Source of the DNA: Entophlyctis helioformis | Taxonomy: Eukaryota; Chytridiomycota; Chytridiomycetes; Chytridiales; Chytriomycetaceae | Direction: 5' to 3' | Length of the DNA: 64,000 nt | Assembly (NCBI GenBank): GCA_025526915.1 | Contig: JAHLKH010000043.1 | Span: 1 to 64,000 of the forward strand | In this document: positions 1 through 11,769 of the stretch, in pieces | How the letters are laid out: each line of letters begins with the position of its first letter | Position numbering within the stretch: the stretch's first letter is position 1 | Translations under genes and position numbers: made by a program | Notes under the pieces: model-generated | Database searches by the model: none | What the model saw: only the letters and a program-made list of their open reading frames with translations | Told to the model about the DNA's origin: nothing

Positions 1-517
1 CACCTGCACCTGCGGTTCGTGTCCGCTGCCGTCACTCACACGCACCCACTCGCACTCACCCGCATCCACGTGTGCCAGGTACGTGCAGGACGCTTCGTCG
101 CTGACGAGCCTGCTGCTGTCGCTGCCACTGGCCGCCCCGCACGGCCACGTCCACGTCCAGCACCCAACATCTCTCGTGCTGCTCGACCTCGACGGCATCG
201 TGCGCACCACCACCACTACCACCACGTCGTCGAATGGCAGCCATGGTGCCCACCGTGCATCTCTCGCTGACGATCCGGCCCACGATCTGGCCCTCAGCCA
301 TGCGTGTGCGCTGGCGTGTGAGACCGCCGACCGCATCCAGGCCGCGTCGGGAGTCCCCTGCGACGTGATCGCCGTCGTGCGCAGCGAGGCCGATGCCTGC
401 AGCCAGAGCCGGCCGGCCTGGACCCTCGCGTGCGGCATCCAGTCGGTCGCTGTGTGGGCTCCCGACGAGCCACAACCACAACCACAACCACAACCACAAC
501 CGCTATCCTCCAAGTAA
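1..517 (+). CDS. 3' end of an unrecognised gene (partial)
   Basis: The reading frame is open from the window edge to a TAA at 515-517. A likely acceptor (gtgccag) ends at 76, so the visible last exon probably starts near 77 and encodes about 146 residues. The upstream CA-rich stretch looks like intron. The protein has a hydrophobic patch reading LVLLDLDGIV, which looks like a Walker B strand, then a Thr run, a helical segment (CALACETADRIQ) and a C-terminal Gln-Pro repeat. The order of segments vaguely recalls RAD51-paralogue accessory proteins such as SWSAP1, but no diagnostic motif supports this, so no function is assigned. The gene converges on Spt5, whose stop lies 107 bp away. Inner introns in the CCA/ACC-repeat region near 205-230 cannot be excluded. 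Confidence 0.5.
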   Translation, partial: TCTCGSCPLPSLTRTHSHSPASTCARYVQDASSLTSLLLSLPLAAPHGHVHVQHPTSLVLLDLDGIVRTTTTTTTSSNGSHGAHRASLADDPAHDLALSHACALACETADRIQAASGVPCDVIAVVRSEADACSQSRPAWTLACGIQSVAVWAPDEPQPQPQPQPQPLSSK

Positions 518-522
518 ATAAA
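517..522 (+). terminator. polyadenylation signal AATAAA
   Basis: AATAAA begins on the last base of the TAA stop at 515-517, so the signal overlaps the stop codon and the 3' UTR must be very short. Confidence 0.55.
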
Positions 523-623
523 CCGAGCACCTCCAAGCCACAGTCCATGACATTCATTGCGGCCCGCTTCAGGGCGAGCCTGTTTTGCAACACCACCCGA
601 GAGAGAGAGAGACGCGCCGCAAC

Positions 624-3600
624 TCAGCCCGAGTGGTAGCGTGCGAGCGAGCTCAGGTTCATCATCAGAATCTCCGTGCGGCCGTCCAGCTTGACGACGC
701 CCTCCTGGCCATCGATACTCAGCAGCTGCCCAACAGAGTGGCGGTACTCGCCCGTCACGACCTTGAACGCGTCCTTCTTTTCCGGAATGACCGGGTCGAG
801 GCAGTCGGCCGGCACGCCCTGCAGGCTGTCCACACTGCCCTCGGCCTGCAGCAGCCGCACCTGCGACGCCACCGTGCCGCCAGACGCCCCGTCCACCCCG
901 CGCCACAATCGCGAGCCGCCCGTCAAACGCGCCGTCGCGGAACCGCCGCCCCGTGCGCGACGTCACGATCCGCACCTCAATGTCGGTCGTGAGCCACGCG
1001 TCGTCGGCACTCGAATCTGCCACCACCACCACACACACGTGTCAGCAACCATCCATCCGCTCTTCGATCCCGCATCCGCTTACCAGGAACGGCAGGCGCA
1101 GAGTAGTAGTCGTGGAGCGCCGCTGCAGGCGTCGTCGGATTGAACGGTGTCGACGGCACATACGGCGTGGCCGGGATGCCTGTATGCGGCACGCTCGCCA
1201 TGCTCGGGTACATGCCCACACCGCCCGCTGCCGGCGTCTGCGGGATATACCCAGCACCAGGCGTCGACGGGAACACGGCAGGCGTCTGCGGGTGCTGTTG
1301 CTGTTGCTGCTGCTGTTGTTGTTGGTAAGGGTGGCTTTGGGGCGGCATCATCATCGAGGGCTGGGATCCGTGGCCCAGCAGCTCGCCGCCAGGCGTGGCA
1401 GGCATGTACGGCGTCTCGGGTGCGGCCGGGGTATCCGCGAGCGCGTTCTGGTACGGCATGCTGGCATTCCCGCCAGACGCGCTGAACGCATCGCCGGGTC
1501 GCCCGGGTGTGCGGCTGCCCGAGTCCCACGCTGGAGTACGGCTGCCAGAGTCCCAGGCAGGCGTCTTGCTGCCCGCGTTCCATGCCGGCGTGCGGCTGCC
1601 AGAGTCCCACGCAGGCGTGCGACCGCCGGCACCGTCTGCGTACGGGTTGGGCGTCGCGGACGACGTCGACGACCGATACATGGGCGTCTTGGCTCCAGAC
1701 GTCGCGTACAGCGGCGTGCGCGTGTTGGTGTCGTACTGGCCATAATCGGCACGTGCCGAGCCAGGCGCAGAGCCGCCCATGCCCATGCCCATGCCCATCG
1801 ATCCTCCAACCGGCCCGCTCTGGCCGGGGATCGACAGCTTGCTCTTCTCCATGTTGATCGTCTTGTTGTTGGTGTGCAGCTCGACTCGCGCGTGTGTCGG
1901 CGTGACGTCCTTGACAATGCCCAGGTAGCCCTTGTATGGGCCGCCAGAGATAATGACCGTCTTGCCCATGAGAGGGTCGCGTCCGCCCATGCCACGGCCG
2001 CGGCCACGGCCCATACCGCCGCCTCCCTGCTGTCCGCCCATGCCGCCCATGCCCATGCCCATCCCGCGGCCGGCAGGCGGCCCATACGGGTTGTACGCGT
2101 TGCCACCACCGTTCATGCCGTTCATGCCGTTCATGCCCATCTGCCCCGTCGGCGTCTTGGCACTCAGCGCCGTGACGTTCGAGTTGCGTGCGACGAGCAG
2201 CCCGCCATTCTCCATCGTCTCGCGGGAATGCAAGAACACGTACGACCGGAAAATGTGCAGCACCACGGCGCGCTTGCTGGCCGCAGACGTCGGGCCGCCG
2301 GGCGGGCCGTTGGCCGACGACTCGCTCACGAGCACCGTGTCGCCAGACGTGACTGGCCGCCCGTTGGCGTCGTTGGTGATGGCTTTGGCTGACATGCGCT
2401 TGGCCGTCACCTGCTGCGGCTTGACTCGCACGACCGTGCCGTACTGGTTCAGCACTTGCAGCATGTCCTTGTCCACCTTGACCACAACACCCATCTCGCT
2501 CGGTCTGTCGTCCGCAGTCCCGCCCAAGAGCCAGTCGGCAAGCCAGTCAGTCAGTCGATCCACACCACCAAGGCCAGACCAGACGCGAGCCAACACCAAG
2601 CCACGTACGAGAGCTGCACAAAGTCCTGCACGTCAAACTGGCCAAACGAGACGGCTGCCGACGTTGCATCGCTCGCAGCACGCAGATCCTTGGAAAACAC
2701 TTGGATCTACTCGAAACAGCCAGGTGTTTATCAGCAACGTGTCCCCGCACCACACACTCCAAGCAGACAGGCAAGCAAACAAACGAAGCAAACGGCAACA
2801 AGGCTCACCGGCTGCAGCGTCGCGTCCGACAGAAGTGTGACAACAGACTTGTCGACATTGAGCACAAGACCCGTCTGGTCCTTGTGCACACCATTGACAA
2901 CCTTGACATGGTTGCCCTCATGGAAGCGTTTCTCAATGTCTCGCGCCGACACCTTGACGGCCTCGGTGAGACCGTACCCCTCTTCGGGCATAATGGTCAC
3001 AACGTCCGCATCCACGCCCGTGATGGCACCCGGAATGTCCTTGAGATCACCGCGGACAATGAGCACGAGCTCGCCAATGTAAAAGTCGCCCGACACGCCC
3101 GTCTGGTTCGCGGTCGCGAGCATCGCGAGATCGTCGCCGCGCTCGTTGATGGCGCCGCCAGAGAACCGCGTGATCTCCTCGAGCGTCGGGTTGATGTTCT
3201 CGAGCTGCAGCGACTGCACCTTGAACGCCTTTTCCAGGTATCCGTTCTTGTCAAAGAACTCGTTCTGGAACGTGTACCCGCCGTTCTGCTTCTGAAAGTC
3301 GCGCTTCCTGTTCATTGCCGTCGCGGGCGTCGGCACAAGACGGTTCAAGATCGGCCGTCAGCATCGTTAGAGACACAGACAGGCAGACACATGCACCTTC
3401 AAGGCAGGCAGGCAGACGCACTGGTAGTCGCTGGGCTGGAACAGCCGCTGCGGATGGCGCACTTCGGGCTTCTTGCGCTTGCCCGGCATCGTCGGCGCAG
3501 CGACCGTGCGCGAGTCCTTGGACGCCTCGAGACGCGGAATGAGCTTGACCGTCGCCATCTCGCCCGACTCTGTGACTTCCAACACCTAGCCAGCCGGCAC

Positions 3601-4838
3601 ACACATACACACGCACGCACGCACACGCACACGCCGTGTCAGCCCATCTGCCACTCTCGCCACCACCATCACAGCTCGCGGCCACACACGGCACTCGACT
3701 TGCCTGCGCCAGATCGCCGTCGTACTTGCCGCGCTTGATGCGGACCCACGAGTGCGGCTTGACCTCGACATCCTTGGCCTTGATGGTCAGACAGTCGACC
3801 ATCTCATTGACGGGCACAAGGGCCAGCTTGGACGCATACACATTCTGCACATTCTCGATCGCAGCCATGACGTGGGCCTGCTTGTCCGCCTCGATGTAGA
3901 TGTAGCCCTGCAGCGAGTCGCGGCAGAACACGGACATGATCGACAGCGGCGCCACGGCCGGATCCAGAAACTTGCGCATGAGCTGCGTGACAATGTCGCG
4001 CTCCTTGCCCGGCTTGCACCGCACGAGCCACAGCTTGGGGTCGTTGACCGACGGGATGAGCACGCTCTGCGGCACGTGGTCAAAGTCGCCGCGGTAGCCG
4101 CCGCGCGCGAGCTCCGAGCGCCCGTAGCGCTGCTTGAACCGCTCGGCAATGTCCTCGGCGTTCATCTCCTCGCTGCGCTGCAGGCTGCGGTCCAGCGCGC
4201 GGTGCCGGCTCTCGTCGCGGAACGCCGTCTCGGCCACCTGTGCCTCTTCTGTGCATCGTCGGCAGCGTGGTCAGCGACCCGTGCGTTAGTCTGCGCATGC
4301 TGCTGGTGTTCTTTGTGCTGCTCGCGCTGCGCATACTGCAGACACGGCAGCATCCACAAGCCACAAGCCTGCCGCACCTTCAAAGCCGTCCTCGGCCTCT
4401 TCGTCGTCGTCCTCGTCCTCGTCGTCGTCCACGGCTGCCTCTTCGTCAATGAACGGGTTCGCTGCTCGGCGTCTTGCTCGCTTCCGTGGCCGTCTCTGCT
4501 TCCGCACCAGCCCACAAGCCAGCCAGCCAGCAAGCCCGTCAGTCTGCCTGCCTGCCTGCCACCAACGCAGCCAGCCAGCCAGCCACCGCCAGCACAGCTG
4601 CACTCACACCACCACCACCGCCGCCCTCGTCCTCGTCCTCGTCTTCCTCGTCCTCGTCTTCCTCGTCGTCTTCGTCGTCGTCGTCCACGTCGTCGGCACG
4701 GCCAGACCGCCGTCCCCGGTCGCCACCGCCGCCACTACGTCGCCCGTCAAGCTCGTCATCAAGGTCGTCCATCTCCTCGTCGTCGTCCTCGTCGTCGTCG
4801 TCGTCCGCACGGCGTCGTCGGCGCACGTCGTCACTCAT
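624..4838 (-). CDS. SPT5: Transcription elongation factor Spt5
   Basis: Large DSIF subunit. With Spt4 it binds RNA polymerase II and controls elongation and pausing in the nucleus. Exons on the minus strand: 4838-4608, 4495-4378, 4245-3704, 3585-3422, 3307-2809, 2706-2609, 2504-1084 and 1016-624, about 1154 aa. Order: Asp/Glu-rich N-terminus; the NPFIDEEAAVDDDE motif; NGN domain (LWLVRCKPGKERDIV); several KOW repeats (WVRIKRGKYDGDLAQ; GDLKDIPGAITGV); a C-terminal region with TPAWD repeats preceded by S-R/K, the P-TEFb-type phosphorylated CTR; and a last KOW (LLSIDGQEGVVKLD). Intron 3 starts with GC (3703) and exon 2 has a tandem AAGCAG acceptor. One extra base at 896-899 breaks the frame inside the last exon, yet both sides match the family, so I read the gene as functional with a likely sequence error. 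Confidence 0.96.
896..899 (-). other. Apparent +1 frameshift in Spt5 last exon
   Basis: In the last exon the frame that reads AWLTTDIEVRIVTSR must move by one base to reach the frame that reads GGTVASQVRLLQAEG. The only simple place is the GGGG run (CCCC on the plus strand). No GT-AG pair of plausible length fits. Confidence 0.6.
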
Positions 4839-4910
4839 GCTGCTGCTGCGCTGCCTGGTTCGTGATTCCAAGATGCACGTCAAGCGCGACGACAACGACG
4901 ACCAGGCGAC

Positions 4911-4916
4911 TTTATT
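4911..4916 (-). terminator. polyadenylation signal AATAAA
   Basis: AATAAA on the minus strand lies 35 bp past the stop of the 4952-6832 gene and only about 75 bp upstream of the Spt5 ATG, so the two transcription units nearly abut. Confidence 0.55.
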
Positions 4917-4951
4917 CAAAGAGTGAGGCGGGGGCTGGCCGCGGCGCTGCG

Positions 4952-6832
4952 TCAGTCGTAGCGATCGGCGGCCGGCGACGCATCGGACCCAGAGACAGAG
5001 CCGTGGTCCGCGTCGCTGTCGGGATACGCTTTCGCAAACCGCTGCTTGAGCGACGATGCTGTGGACACGGAATCAGCGCGACAGTGTGTCAGTCAGTGGA
5101 TGCCTCGCAACACAAACCACAAGACGGCCACTCACTAAAGTCGGCCATGGACATGGACCCGCCAGCCATGCGTGCCGACCGCCGCGGGAGAATCAGCGTC
5201 GTGCCGCCGGGCGATCGCGGCATTCCGGTTTTGCGCAGCCGCACCGTGGCGAGCTCTTTGGTGAGCTGGTCCGTGCGATCCACTGGGTATGCATTCGCTT
5301 GCTGTTGCTGCTGCTGTTGCTGGTGGTGGTGGTGGCGTGGTTGCTGCTGTGGCTGTTGGTGGTGTAAACTCGATGCAGACACGGCATCGCGTAACCGTCC
5401 CAGACGCTGGCCAAACGACTGTTGCTGTTGCTGTTGTGGTTGTTGGGACTCGGACGACGGCGCGTTGACGACCTGCATGAGCTTGGACGGCACCTTTGGC
5501 GAAAAGAGCGACCGCGCCATGGTCAGGTGGTCGCCCAGCACGCCACCGCGGTGCGTCGACAACCGCTTCTCCGGCGTGTTGCTCACAGACTGATCGTCGT
5601 CATCGTCCTCATCCTCATCCTCATCGTCGTCGTCATCGTCGTCGTCGTCATCTTCGACATGGAAGCCGCCATCCTCATCTTCATCGTCCTCATCGGCATG
5701 CTGAACCGTCCGATTCAAAACTGGCCGAATGACAGGGCCCGGTGCGGATGCCCCTCGCGACAGATAGGTGCTTCTGGGCGAACTGCTCTCTCGCCGTGTC
5801 AGCCAACGCGTATTGCAGGCAGAACTGCTCCAGATCCCGTTTCACCAGCACATCCGCCAGCACATGCACCAACCTCAGCATGGTTCCCACTTTGCGCTTG
5901 AGGTTCGACAGCTCTTTGAGCACATCGCTCATCGACGGGCCGTCCATCACTGCCTGTCGCCGCGCCATGGATGCGTCCGACGGACCCGATCTGGTAAACA
6001 TTGTAAGCTGCGCCATGTCGGGCATCGGAGGCGGTGGTGGTGGCGGCGGCATTGGAGGCGGCGGTGGCGGCAGTGCGGCAGAAGAAGCAGCAACAGCAGG
6101 ATCAGCGGAAGCCGGCAGGGCAGCCGACAGCAGCCGCGACAGCTGGTCGCGGATCTGCACCATGTGCAGCTCAAGGCTGTCGATGCGGGTTTCGAGGCGT
6201 GCGACGCGCTGTGCGGGAGCGAGTGTCAGTTGGACGCAGCTGCAAGGCGAGCAGCTGCACGGGCGTACCTCGTCTGTGCCGCCTGCCGTGGCTGGACGAT
6301 CGGACAGCAGGCTGCTGGCGGGCAGGGGCTGCTCGGATGGCTGGACAGCCGCCGCCGTGCGCCGTGCTGGCCTGTCGCGGCGTGTCCGGCCGGTCGTGGC
6401 CGCCGAGCCGTCGCTGGGCGGTGAACGGAGCGGTGTGCAGGGCTGCGAGCGCATCTGGCGAGACGGGGCGGGAGGCTGCGCAGGGCCGGCCAGGAACACG
6501 AGCACAGGCAGCACGGCGTGGGCGAGCAGGGGCGTGGCCGGCAGGTCGGGGCACGCAGCGCAGTAGGCGGCCAGTCCCGGCGCGAGCCAGCGCGCAGCAC
6601 GACGGACGGCCCAGCGCACGCTCCACACGGCGACGCAGGCAGCCAGCAGCACGAGGGCGGCGGCGGCCAGCGCGGGCAGCACGTGGGCAGAGCCGTCTGC
6701 GGGCGGTGCCTGCGAGTGGGTCGAGTGCTGCGAGTGCTGCGAGTGCTGCGAGTGCTGCGAGTGCTGCGAGTGCTGCGAGTGTTGCAGCAACAGGCGAGCG
6801 TCTGAGAGCGGGCCGTCCGACTGCGGCTGCAT
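4952..6832 (-). CDS. Poly-proline membrane protein, mitochondrial fission regulator-like (tentative)
   Basis: Exons 6832-6269, 6208-5136 and 5058-4952, about 580 aa. The first intron is only 60 nt. Order: a Ser-Gln-His tandem repeat (residues about 17-38), a hydrophobic helix (about 51-72), a second hydrophobic stretch, a coiled coil (RVARLETRIDSLELHMVQI), a long proline tract with Met, the motif MSDVLKELSNLKRKVG, then an acidic region, poly-Gln/His and finally KELATVRLRKTGMPRSPGGT. A proline tract followed by a V-x-LR...RSPGG motif is the arrangement of animal MTFR1/MTFR2 proteins. That resemblance is from memory and the membrane segments are not typical, so the name is tentative. A +1 frameshift near 5738-5740 separates the two halves. 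They could instead be two genes, but the downstream half has no good start near its 5' end. Confidence 0.5.
5738..5740 (-). other. Apparent +1 frameshift in the MTFR-like gene
   Basis: The frame reading RGIRTG runs to a stop at 5690, while the continuation (VIRPVLNRTVQHADED) is one base off. The switch fits an extra G in the ACCGGGCCC tract. Local GT/AG pairs would give introns of about 40 nt or less without consensus. Confidence 0.5.
6722..6783 (-). repeat. 9-bp tandem repeat encoding Ser-Gln-His
   Basis: About seven head-to-tail copies of CGAGTGCTG (plus strand) lie in the coding sequence of the MTFR-like gene and keep frame. It is a likely length-polymorphic minisatellite. Confidence 0.85.
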
Positions 6833-7470
6833 CTCGCGTTTGGGTCGAAGCGTTTTGGTGCCAAGCGAGTGTGCAAGTGTGCAAGCGAGCGTCCTGGCAT
6901 CTCCAGGCATATCTCCAGGCATATCTCCTGGCTCCAGGCGGATCGTGACGAGCAGACGCACGACGAGCAGGCCCGCAACTGGCATGGATCGCAAGCGTGC
7001 CTGCTGCTGCTGCTGCTGCTGGTGCACAGCCAGCGTGGCTCTTGGTGGTTGCACTCGCACGGCGGCATCCCGTGACGTGCGTGTGCATCGCATGTGCACC
7101 GTCTGTGCATCGCATGTGCATCGCATGCGAGTGTCCCGTGGGCAGTCGTGGGCAGCCAAGCAAGCGCCGTGTGGCTCATGCGCAGTGCAACGCTCCGCTG
7201 GTTTAAAAACGGGCGACGTTTCCATCCAGCCCGCCAACCCCTCAGTCCAAGCCCGCCCCGTGAGTGACCAACACCGCCGTCGCTGATGCCACGCCTGGTG
7301 CACACTCGGTGGTGCCTGCCTGCCTGGTGCACTGCCCGGCACACTGCTGACGCCGACTACCACCAACTGCCACCGGCTGCCCACACCTGCCCACCCGCCC
7401 ACACTCGGCCCCTCGGTCCCCGTGCATCTCCTCCCCCTCTCGTTGCACTGCCAGCCAGCCAGATCACAAC
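6833..7470. other. Divergent intergenic region
   Basis: This 638-bp spacer separates the divergent MTFR-like and 4CL-like genes. It holds a TTTAAAA element at about 7201-7207, short CAGGCATATCTC and TGTGCATCGCA repeats, and no ORF I believe in. It presumably serves as promoter for both genes. Confidence 0.5.
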
Positions 7471-9464
7471 ATGGTCTTCACGTCCACCTACGCCGACATT
7501 GCCGTCCCTGAGATCGATGCCGCCTCGTTCGTCATCAAGTCCGAGCGCTTCCAGGCCAACCCCGACAAGCCCGCCTCTGTCGACGCCCTCACCGGCAAGT
7601 CGCTCACCTTCCAGCAGGTGCACGACCAGTCGCTGGCCTTTGCCACCGGCCTCAAGACCGATCTCGGCCTTGCTGCCTGGTCCGTTGTTGCGCTGTATAG
7701 CGCCAACAACATCCACTACGGCTCGCTCGTCTACGGCACCCTCCTTGCCGGTACGTTGGAGCTGTGCACTGGGATGCCCTGTCCTGCACTTGATGCCCTG
7801 CCCTGCACTTGATGCCCTGCTGCACGCCTCATCGGCTCGTTGTTGTGCATCGCCACGGCCATCCCGCATGGTCAACTGACCCGCGTGTATGGTCACACCA
7901 TGATGTGTGCTTGATTTCGCATTGTACTGCCTCGCATCGCATCGCATCGCATCGCCTCGCATCACATCGCATCTTCCAGGCTGCACGGTGACGACCGTCA
8001 ACTCGACCTACACCATCGAGGAGCTGCTCTACCAGCTCAAGGACTCGGCCGCCTCGGTCCTCATTGTCGACAAGGACACGCTCGCCAACGGTCTCGCTGC
8101 TGCCGAACAGGCTGGCATCCCCGCTGCCCGCGTGTTTGTGATTGCCCCCGAGGCCATCGAGTCTGTACAGCCCGTCTCGTCGCTCTTCTCGACGGCGCCA
8201 TACACCAAGGTCGAGTTCACGGCCGATGAGCTCGCCCACAAGCCTGCGTACCTCACCTACTCGTCCGGCACGACCGGCAAGAGCAAGGGCGTCGTCACGT
8301 CGCACCGCAACATGGTCGCCAACGTGCTCCAGACGCTCGCGTTCATGGACGAGTACAAGATCGAGAACGACGTCTGGATCGGATTCCTGCCGTTCTTCCA
8401 CATGTACGCTCTGCAGGTGCTCCTCCACCTGGTCCCGCATGCCGTAAGTCACGTCGTATCTTGCTGCAGTGTCTGGCTGCCGCTCATCCCCACCATCTTT
8501 GATTGGCTGTGCTGCAGGGCATCCCCGTGTCCGTCATGTTCAAGTTCGACATGCTCCTCTTCCTCAAGACGATGATGACGCACAAGATCCGCACGGCCCT
8601 CATTGTGCCGCCCGTCGCTCTGGCCCTTGCCCGTCACCCGATCGTCGACAAGTTTGACCTGTCGGCCCTCTCGCGCGTCGTGACTGGCGCTGCTCCCTTC
8701 CCCGCTGCCATCTCCGAGGCGATCACCAAGCGTTTCGGTGCCATTTCGGTGCAGGGCTATGGTCTGACCGAGACGACGCCGTTCATCAGTCTGTGCCCGC
8801 TCAAGGAGCCTGTGCACGGGTCGATTGGTGTGCTCGCCCCCAACATCGAGGCTCGCATTGTCGACCCCGAGACTGGCAAGGGTGAGTCATGGCTGTCCAT
8901 CACGCGTCTTGCTGGCGGTGGTCGCGTCGCAGCTTACTCTCTCATCCATCTATCCATGCATCAGACCTTGGTGCTGGCGAGGCTGGCGAGCTCTGGGTCC
9001 GCGGCCCCAACGTCATGGTGGGCTACCACAACAACCCCGAGGCCACTGCCGCCTCGATCGACGCCGACGGCTACTTCCACACCGGCGATGTGGCGATCAT
9101 CTCTGCCGAGGGTTACCTGACCATTGTCGACCGTCTCAAGGAGCTCATCAAGTACTCTGGCCTGCAGGTGCCCCCTGCTGAGCTCGAGGCCAAGCTCCTG
9201 TCGTACCCCAAGATCGCCGACACGGCCGTCATTGGCTGCCCCGACGAGGCTGTCGGCGAGCTGCCCCTCGCCTTTGTGGTGATGCACCCCGGCCAGACGG
9301 CCACCGAGGCCGAGATCCAGACGTTTATTGCTGGCCAGGTCGCCCAGCACAAGCAGCTGCGTGGCGGTGTGCAGTTTATTGACGCCATTCCGCGTGCTGC
9401 GTCTGGCAAGATCCTGCGCCGTGTGCTCCGCGAGAAGCTTGCCGCTACTCTTGCTGCCGAGTAA
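7471..9464 (+). CDS. 4-coumarate--CoA ligase-like acyl-CoA synthetase
   Basis: Adenylate-forming enzyme that activates a carboxylic acid with ATP and joins it to CoA. The true substrate (aryl or fatty acid) cannot be read from sequence. Exons 7471-7750, 7980-8443, 8518-8881 and 8965-9464 give 535 aa, the usual 4CL length. Visible motifs: AMP-binding box YSSGTTGKSKGVV (from about residue 187), QGYGLTETTPF, GELWVRGPN, YFHTGDVA, the hinge/lid VDRLKELIKYSGLQVPPAELE and the C-terminal catalytic lysine motif PRAASGKILRR. The protein ends in LAAE, not a peroxisomal SKL-type signal, so a cytosolic location is more likely. The first ATG follows an in-frame-open leader without other ATGs and fits the family N-terminus. 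Confidence 0.9.
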
Positions 9465-9619
9465 GCGTTGCGGCATCCATCTCACGCTCCCGACTCGGAT
9501 TCCGATTCCGATTCCGATTCCGATCCTCGTACAGTCTTTGCAATGTCTCCCCCACCGACTTCCAGCATCATTATCATCATTATCATCATTTCTTATTGCG
9601 TTTGTGTGTGCGTTTATCC

Positions 9620-9625
9620 AATAAA
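9620..9625 (+). terminator. polyadenylation signal AATAAA
   Basis: AATAAA lies about 155 bp after the stop of the 4CL-like gene. Between them lies an ATTCCG microsatellite (about 9496-9522) and an ATCATT repeat. Confidence 0.5.
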
Positions 9626-9689
9626 TGTCTACACGGGCCTGTCCGACGGTTGACCAAGCATGCACACTCGCATGCACCAGGTCCGATGA

Positions 9690-10253
9690 TCACCACAGCG
9701 CCGAGAGGGACGGGTCGCCCTGGGATGATGATGATGAGGACGAGGACGAGGCAGAAGAGATCACGTCGAGGTCGGCCAGCTCGCGCACGGTTGGCTCCTC
9801 GATGGCGTTGCCGATCCACTTGAACGTGGGCCAGACGGTTGCGACGACATGGCCGCGGATGAGGCTCATGGGCACGGGCCCGTACGAGCGCGAGTCTGTC
9901 GAGTTGGTCAGGTTGTCGCCTTGCAGCCACACGGTGCCCTCGGGGACCTGCCAGCGACACGCGATCAGTCAGTGCGACAGTCGGTCGATTGTAGATGGCA
10001 CGGCATGACATAAGACGAGAGAGACGAGACGAGACGCACCGTCAGCCACTCGTGCGGGTATGTGAGAGGATCCTTGCACACGACGTCGCCGGGCAGGCCG
10101 AGGATGCGCTTGCACACGATCCTGGTGGGATCATGCGGTGACACGGACAGGATGACATCGCCGAGGGCGAGCCGCCGCCTGCGCCAGGAGAGGCGCTCGA
10201 CCAGCACAAAGTCGCCGACGATGTTGAAGGTGGGCAGCATGGACGGGCCGACG

Positions 10254-10288
<35 letters not shown>

Positions 10289-10588
10289 TGTGCGGGTCAG
10301 TTGGATGCATGGATGCATGGATGGATGAATAGGCAGACGCCGGCTTACGAGAGCAATCTCGCCAATGTAGGTGTGGACGAGCAGGCCGATGCATGCGCCT
10401 TCAAAGGCCCAGCGAGCCCACGAGGACAGCGGCGGCGCAGGCTTGGACGGCTTGGGCGGCTTGGAAGGCTGGGCAGCAGGGGCAGTGTGCAGCGGCCGCC
10501 TGAGGGCAGCTCTGAGGGCAGCTCCAAGTGATGCTCTGAGCGAGGCTCCAAGTGATGCCGTTGGCCGAGGCATCCGCGGCCGGAACAT
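9690..10588 (-). CDS. IMP1: Mitochondrial inner membrane signal peptidase subunit 1
   Basis: Serine-lysine peptidase (S26 family) that removes sorting signals on the outer face of the inner membrane. Exons 10588-10349, 10255-10040 and 9947-9690, 237 aa. The catalytic serine lies in SVGPSMLPT and the catalytic lysine in IVCKRILGLPGD. The later box VWLQGDN followed by NSTDSRSYGPVP is the S26 signature. The N-terminus is an Arg/Ala/Ser-rich presequence with internal repeats (ASLGASLR, AALRAALRR), then a hydrophobic helix (WAFEGACIGLLVHTYIG). The C-terminus adds an Asp/Ser-rich tail. The acceptor of intron 1 uses a (CA)n tract (TG on the plus strand, about 10258-10286) in place of a pyrimidine tract. 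Confidence 0.94.
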
Positions 10589-11311
10589 GCGGGAGGGGAA
10601 ATGGTTTAAATTTCGCACGATTTCTCCCACCAAACCGTCAACGGCACCCACACTCGCACGCAGTCGAACAGAGACCACGCACATAGAGAGAGCCAGCCAG
10701 ACAGCCCGCCCGCACGCCAGCCAGCCAGCCGCCCACTGCTCGAGCAAGAGCATCCCACAACCACAACCACCTACAACCACCTACAACCACAACCACTCGC
10801 ATCTAGCCGAGGCCCTTGAACGCCTCTCTCGACCGCCTTCTCGACCGCACACTCCCACACGCCACACCCCCTCGCCTCTCGCCCCAGTCCCGCCCTAGTC
10901 CCGCTCCACTCCGCCCGCCTCTCGTCCTTCTTGTGTCTGTCTCACAGGTACGCACACAGTCGCACGCATAGACACACGCTCCCTCTGTCTCTCCCTCTGT
11001 GTCTCTCGTGCTTGCCTCCTGAGTGCTCGTTGAGTGTCTCTGCGCCTCCTTGTTTGCCGATTGGCGTTCTGTTTGCGTGTGTGTGTGCGTGTGGTCGTGG
11101 TCTGACTGACTGACTGACTGTGCCTGTCTCGCATCGTCATCCATCGCGATGATGCTCATCTGCCATGCGCCATCTGCCATGCGCCATGCGCCATCTGCCG
11201 CCCATCGATGAGCAGCCACGCCCGCCCAGAACCTCTTATCGTTGACAACCCTGCCCCTCTGCGCCTCATCTTGCAGCCTCGCCCCTGCAGCCGTTCTCTC
11301 TGGTGCGTCCA

Positions 11312-11355
<44 letters not shown>

Positions 11356-11769
11356 TGTCCCTCTCCTGCTCGAGCCACCACCACAGAACCACAGAGTGCA
11401 TCAGTGATATGATATGCAGTGGTATGCATGCATATCGATGTGCATGGACAGCTGTGACTGTGCAGGTGTCTCTCGGTGTCTCACGGCACCCCACCTGGCA
11501 CCAGCCCCACAGCCACCACCAGCCATCCACCACCAGCCAGCCACCACCAGCCAGCCATCGCCTGCCAGCCATCGCCTGCTTGGCTGGCTGGGCACGCTGG
11601 GCTGAGGCCGTCGGCTGTGCACTTGGCTGCCCTTGAACGTGGCCGTCACTCACTCACTCACTCTGTCTCACACTCTTAAACTCTCTGCCTCTCTCTCTCG
11701 TAGACACCTCGTAGACCTCTTCTCTCTCTCTTCCAACTCTCTCCCACACACTCCCCCTCGCCCCCCCAC
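10589..11769. other. Divergent intergenic region, no gene seen
   Basis: This 1.2-kb spacer separates IMP1 and PIP5K. It contains a TTTAAATTT element close to IMP1 (about 10604), CCACAACCA repeats, a (TG)n tract at about 11313-11350, CCATGCGCCATCTG repeats near 11160-11200 and CCACCAGCC repeats near 11515-11560. It may include a 5' UTR intron of PIP5K (gt near 10948), but nothing coding is convincing. Confidence 0.5.

Noticed and set aside
953..2392. Long plus-strand ORF (479 codons) rich in Arg, Ala and His
   Set aside because: It is the complement of the Spt5 KOW/CTR exons; composition and lack of homology mark it as a shadow of the GC-rich codons.
6722..6783. CRISPR-like array from the regular 9-bp repeats
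   Set aside because: The repeats are contiguous, have no spacers, and encode an in-frame Ser-Gln-His tract.
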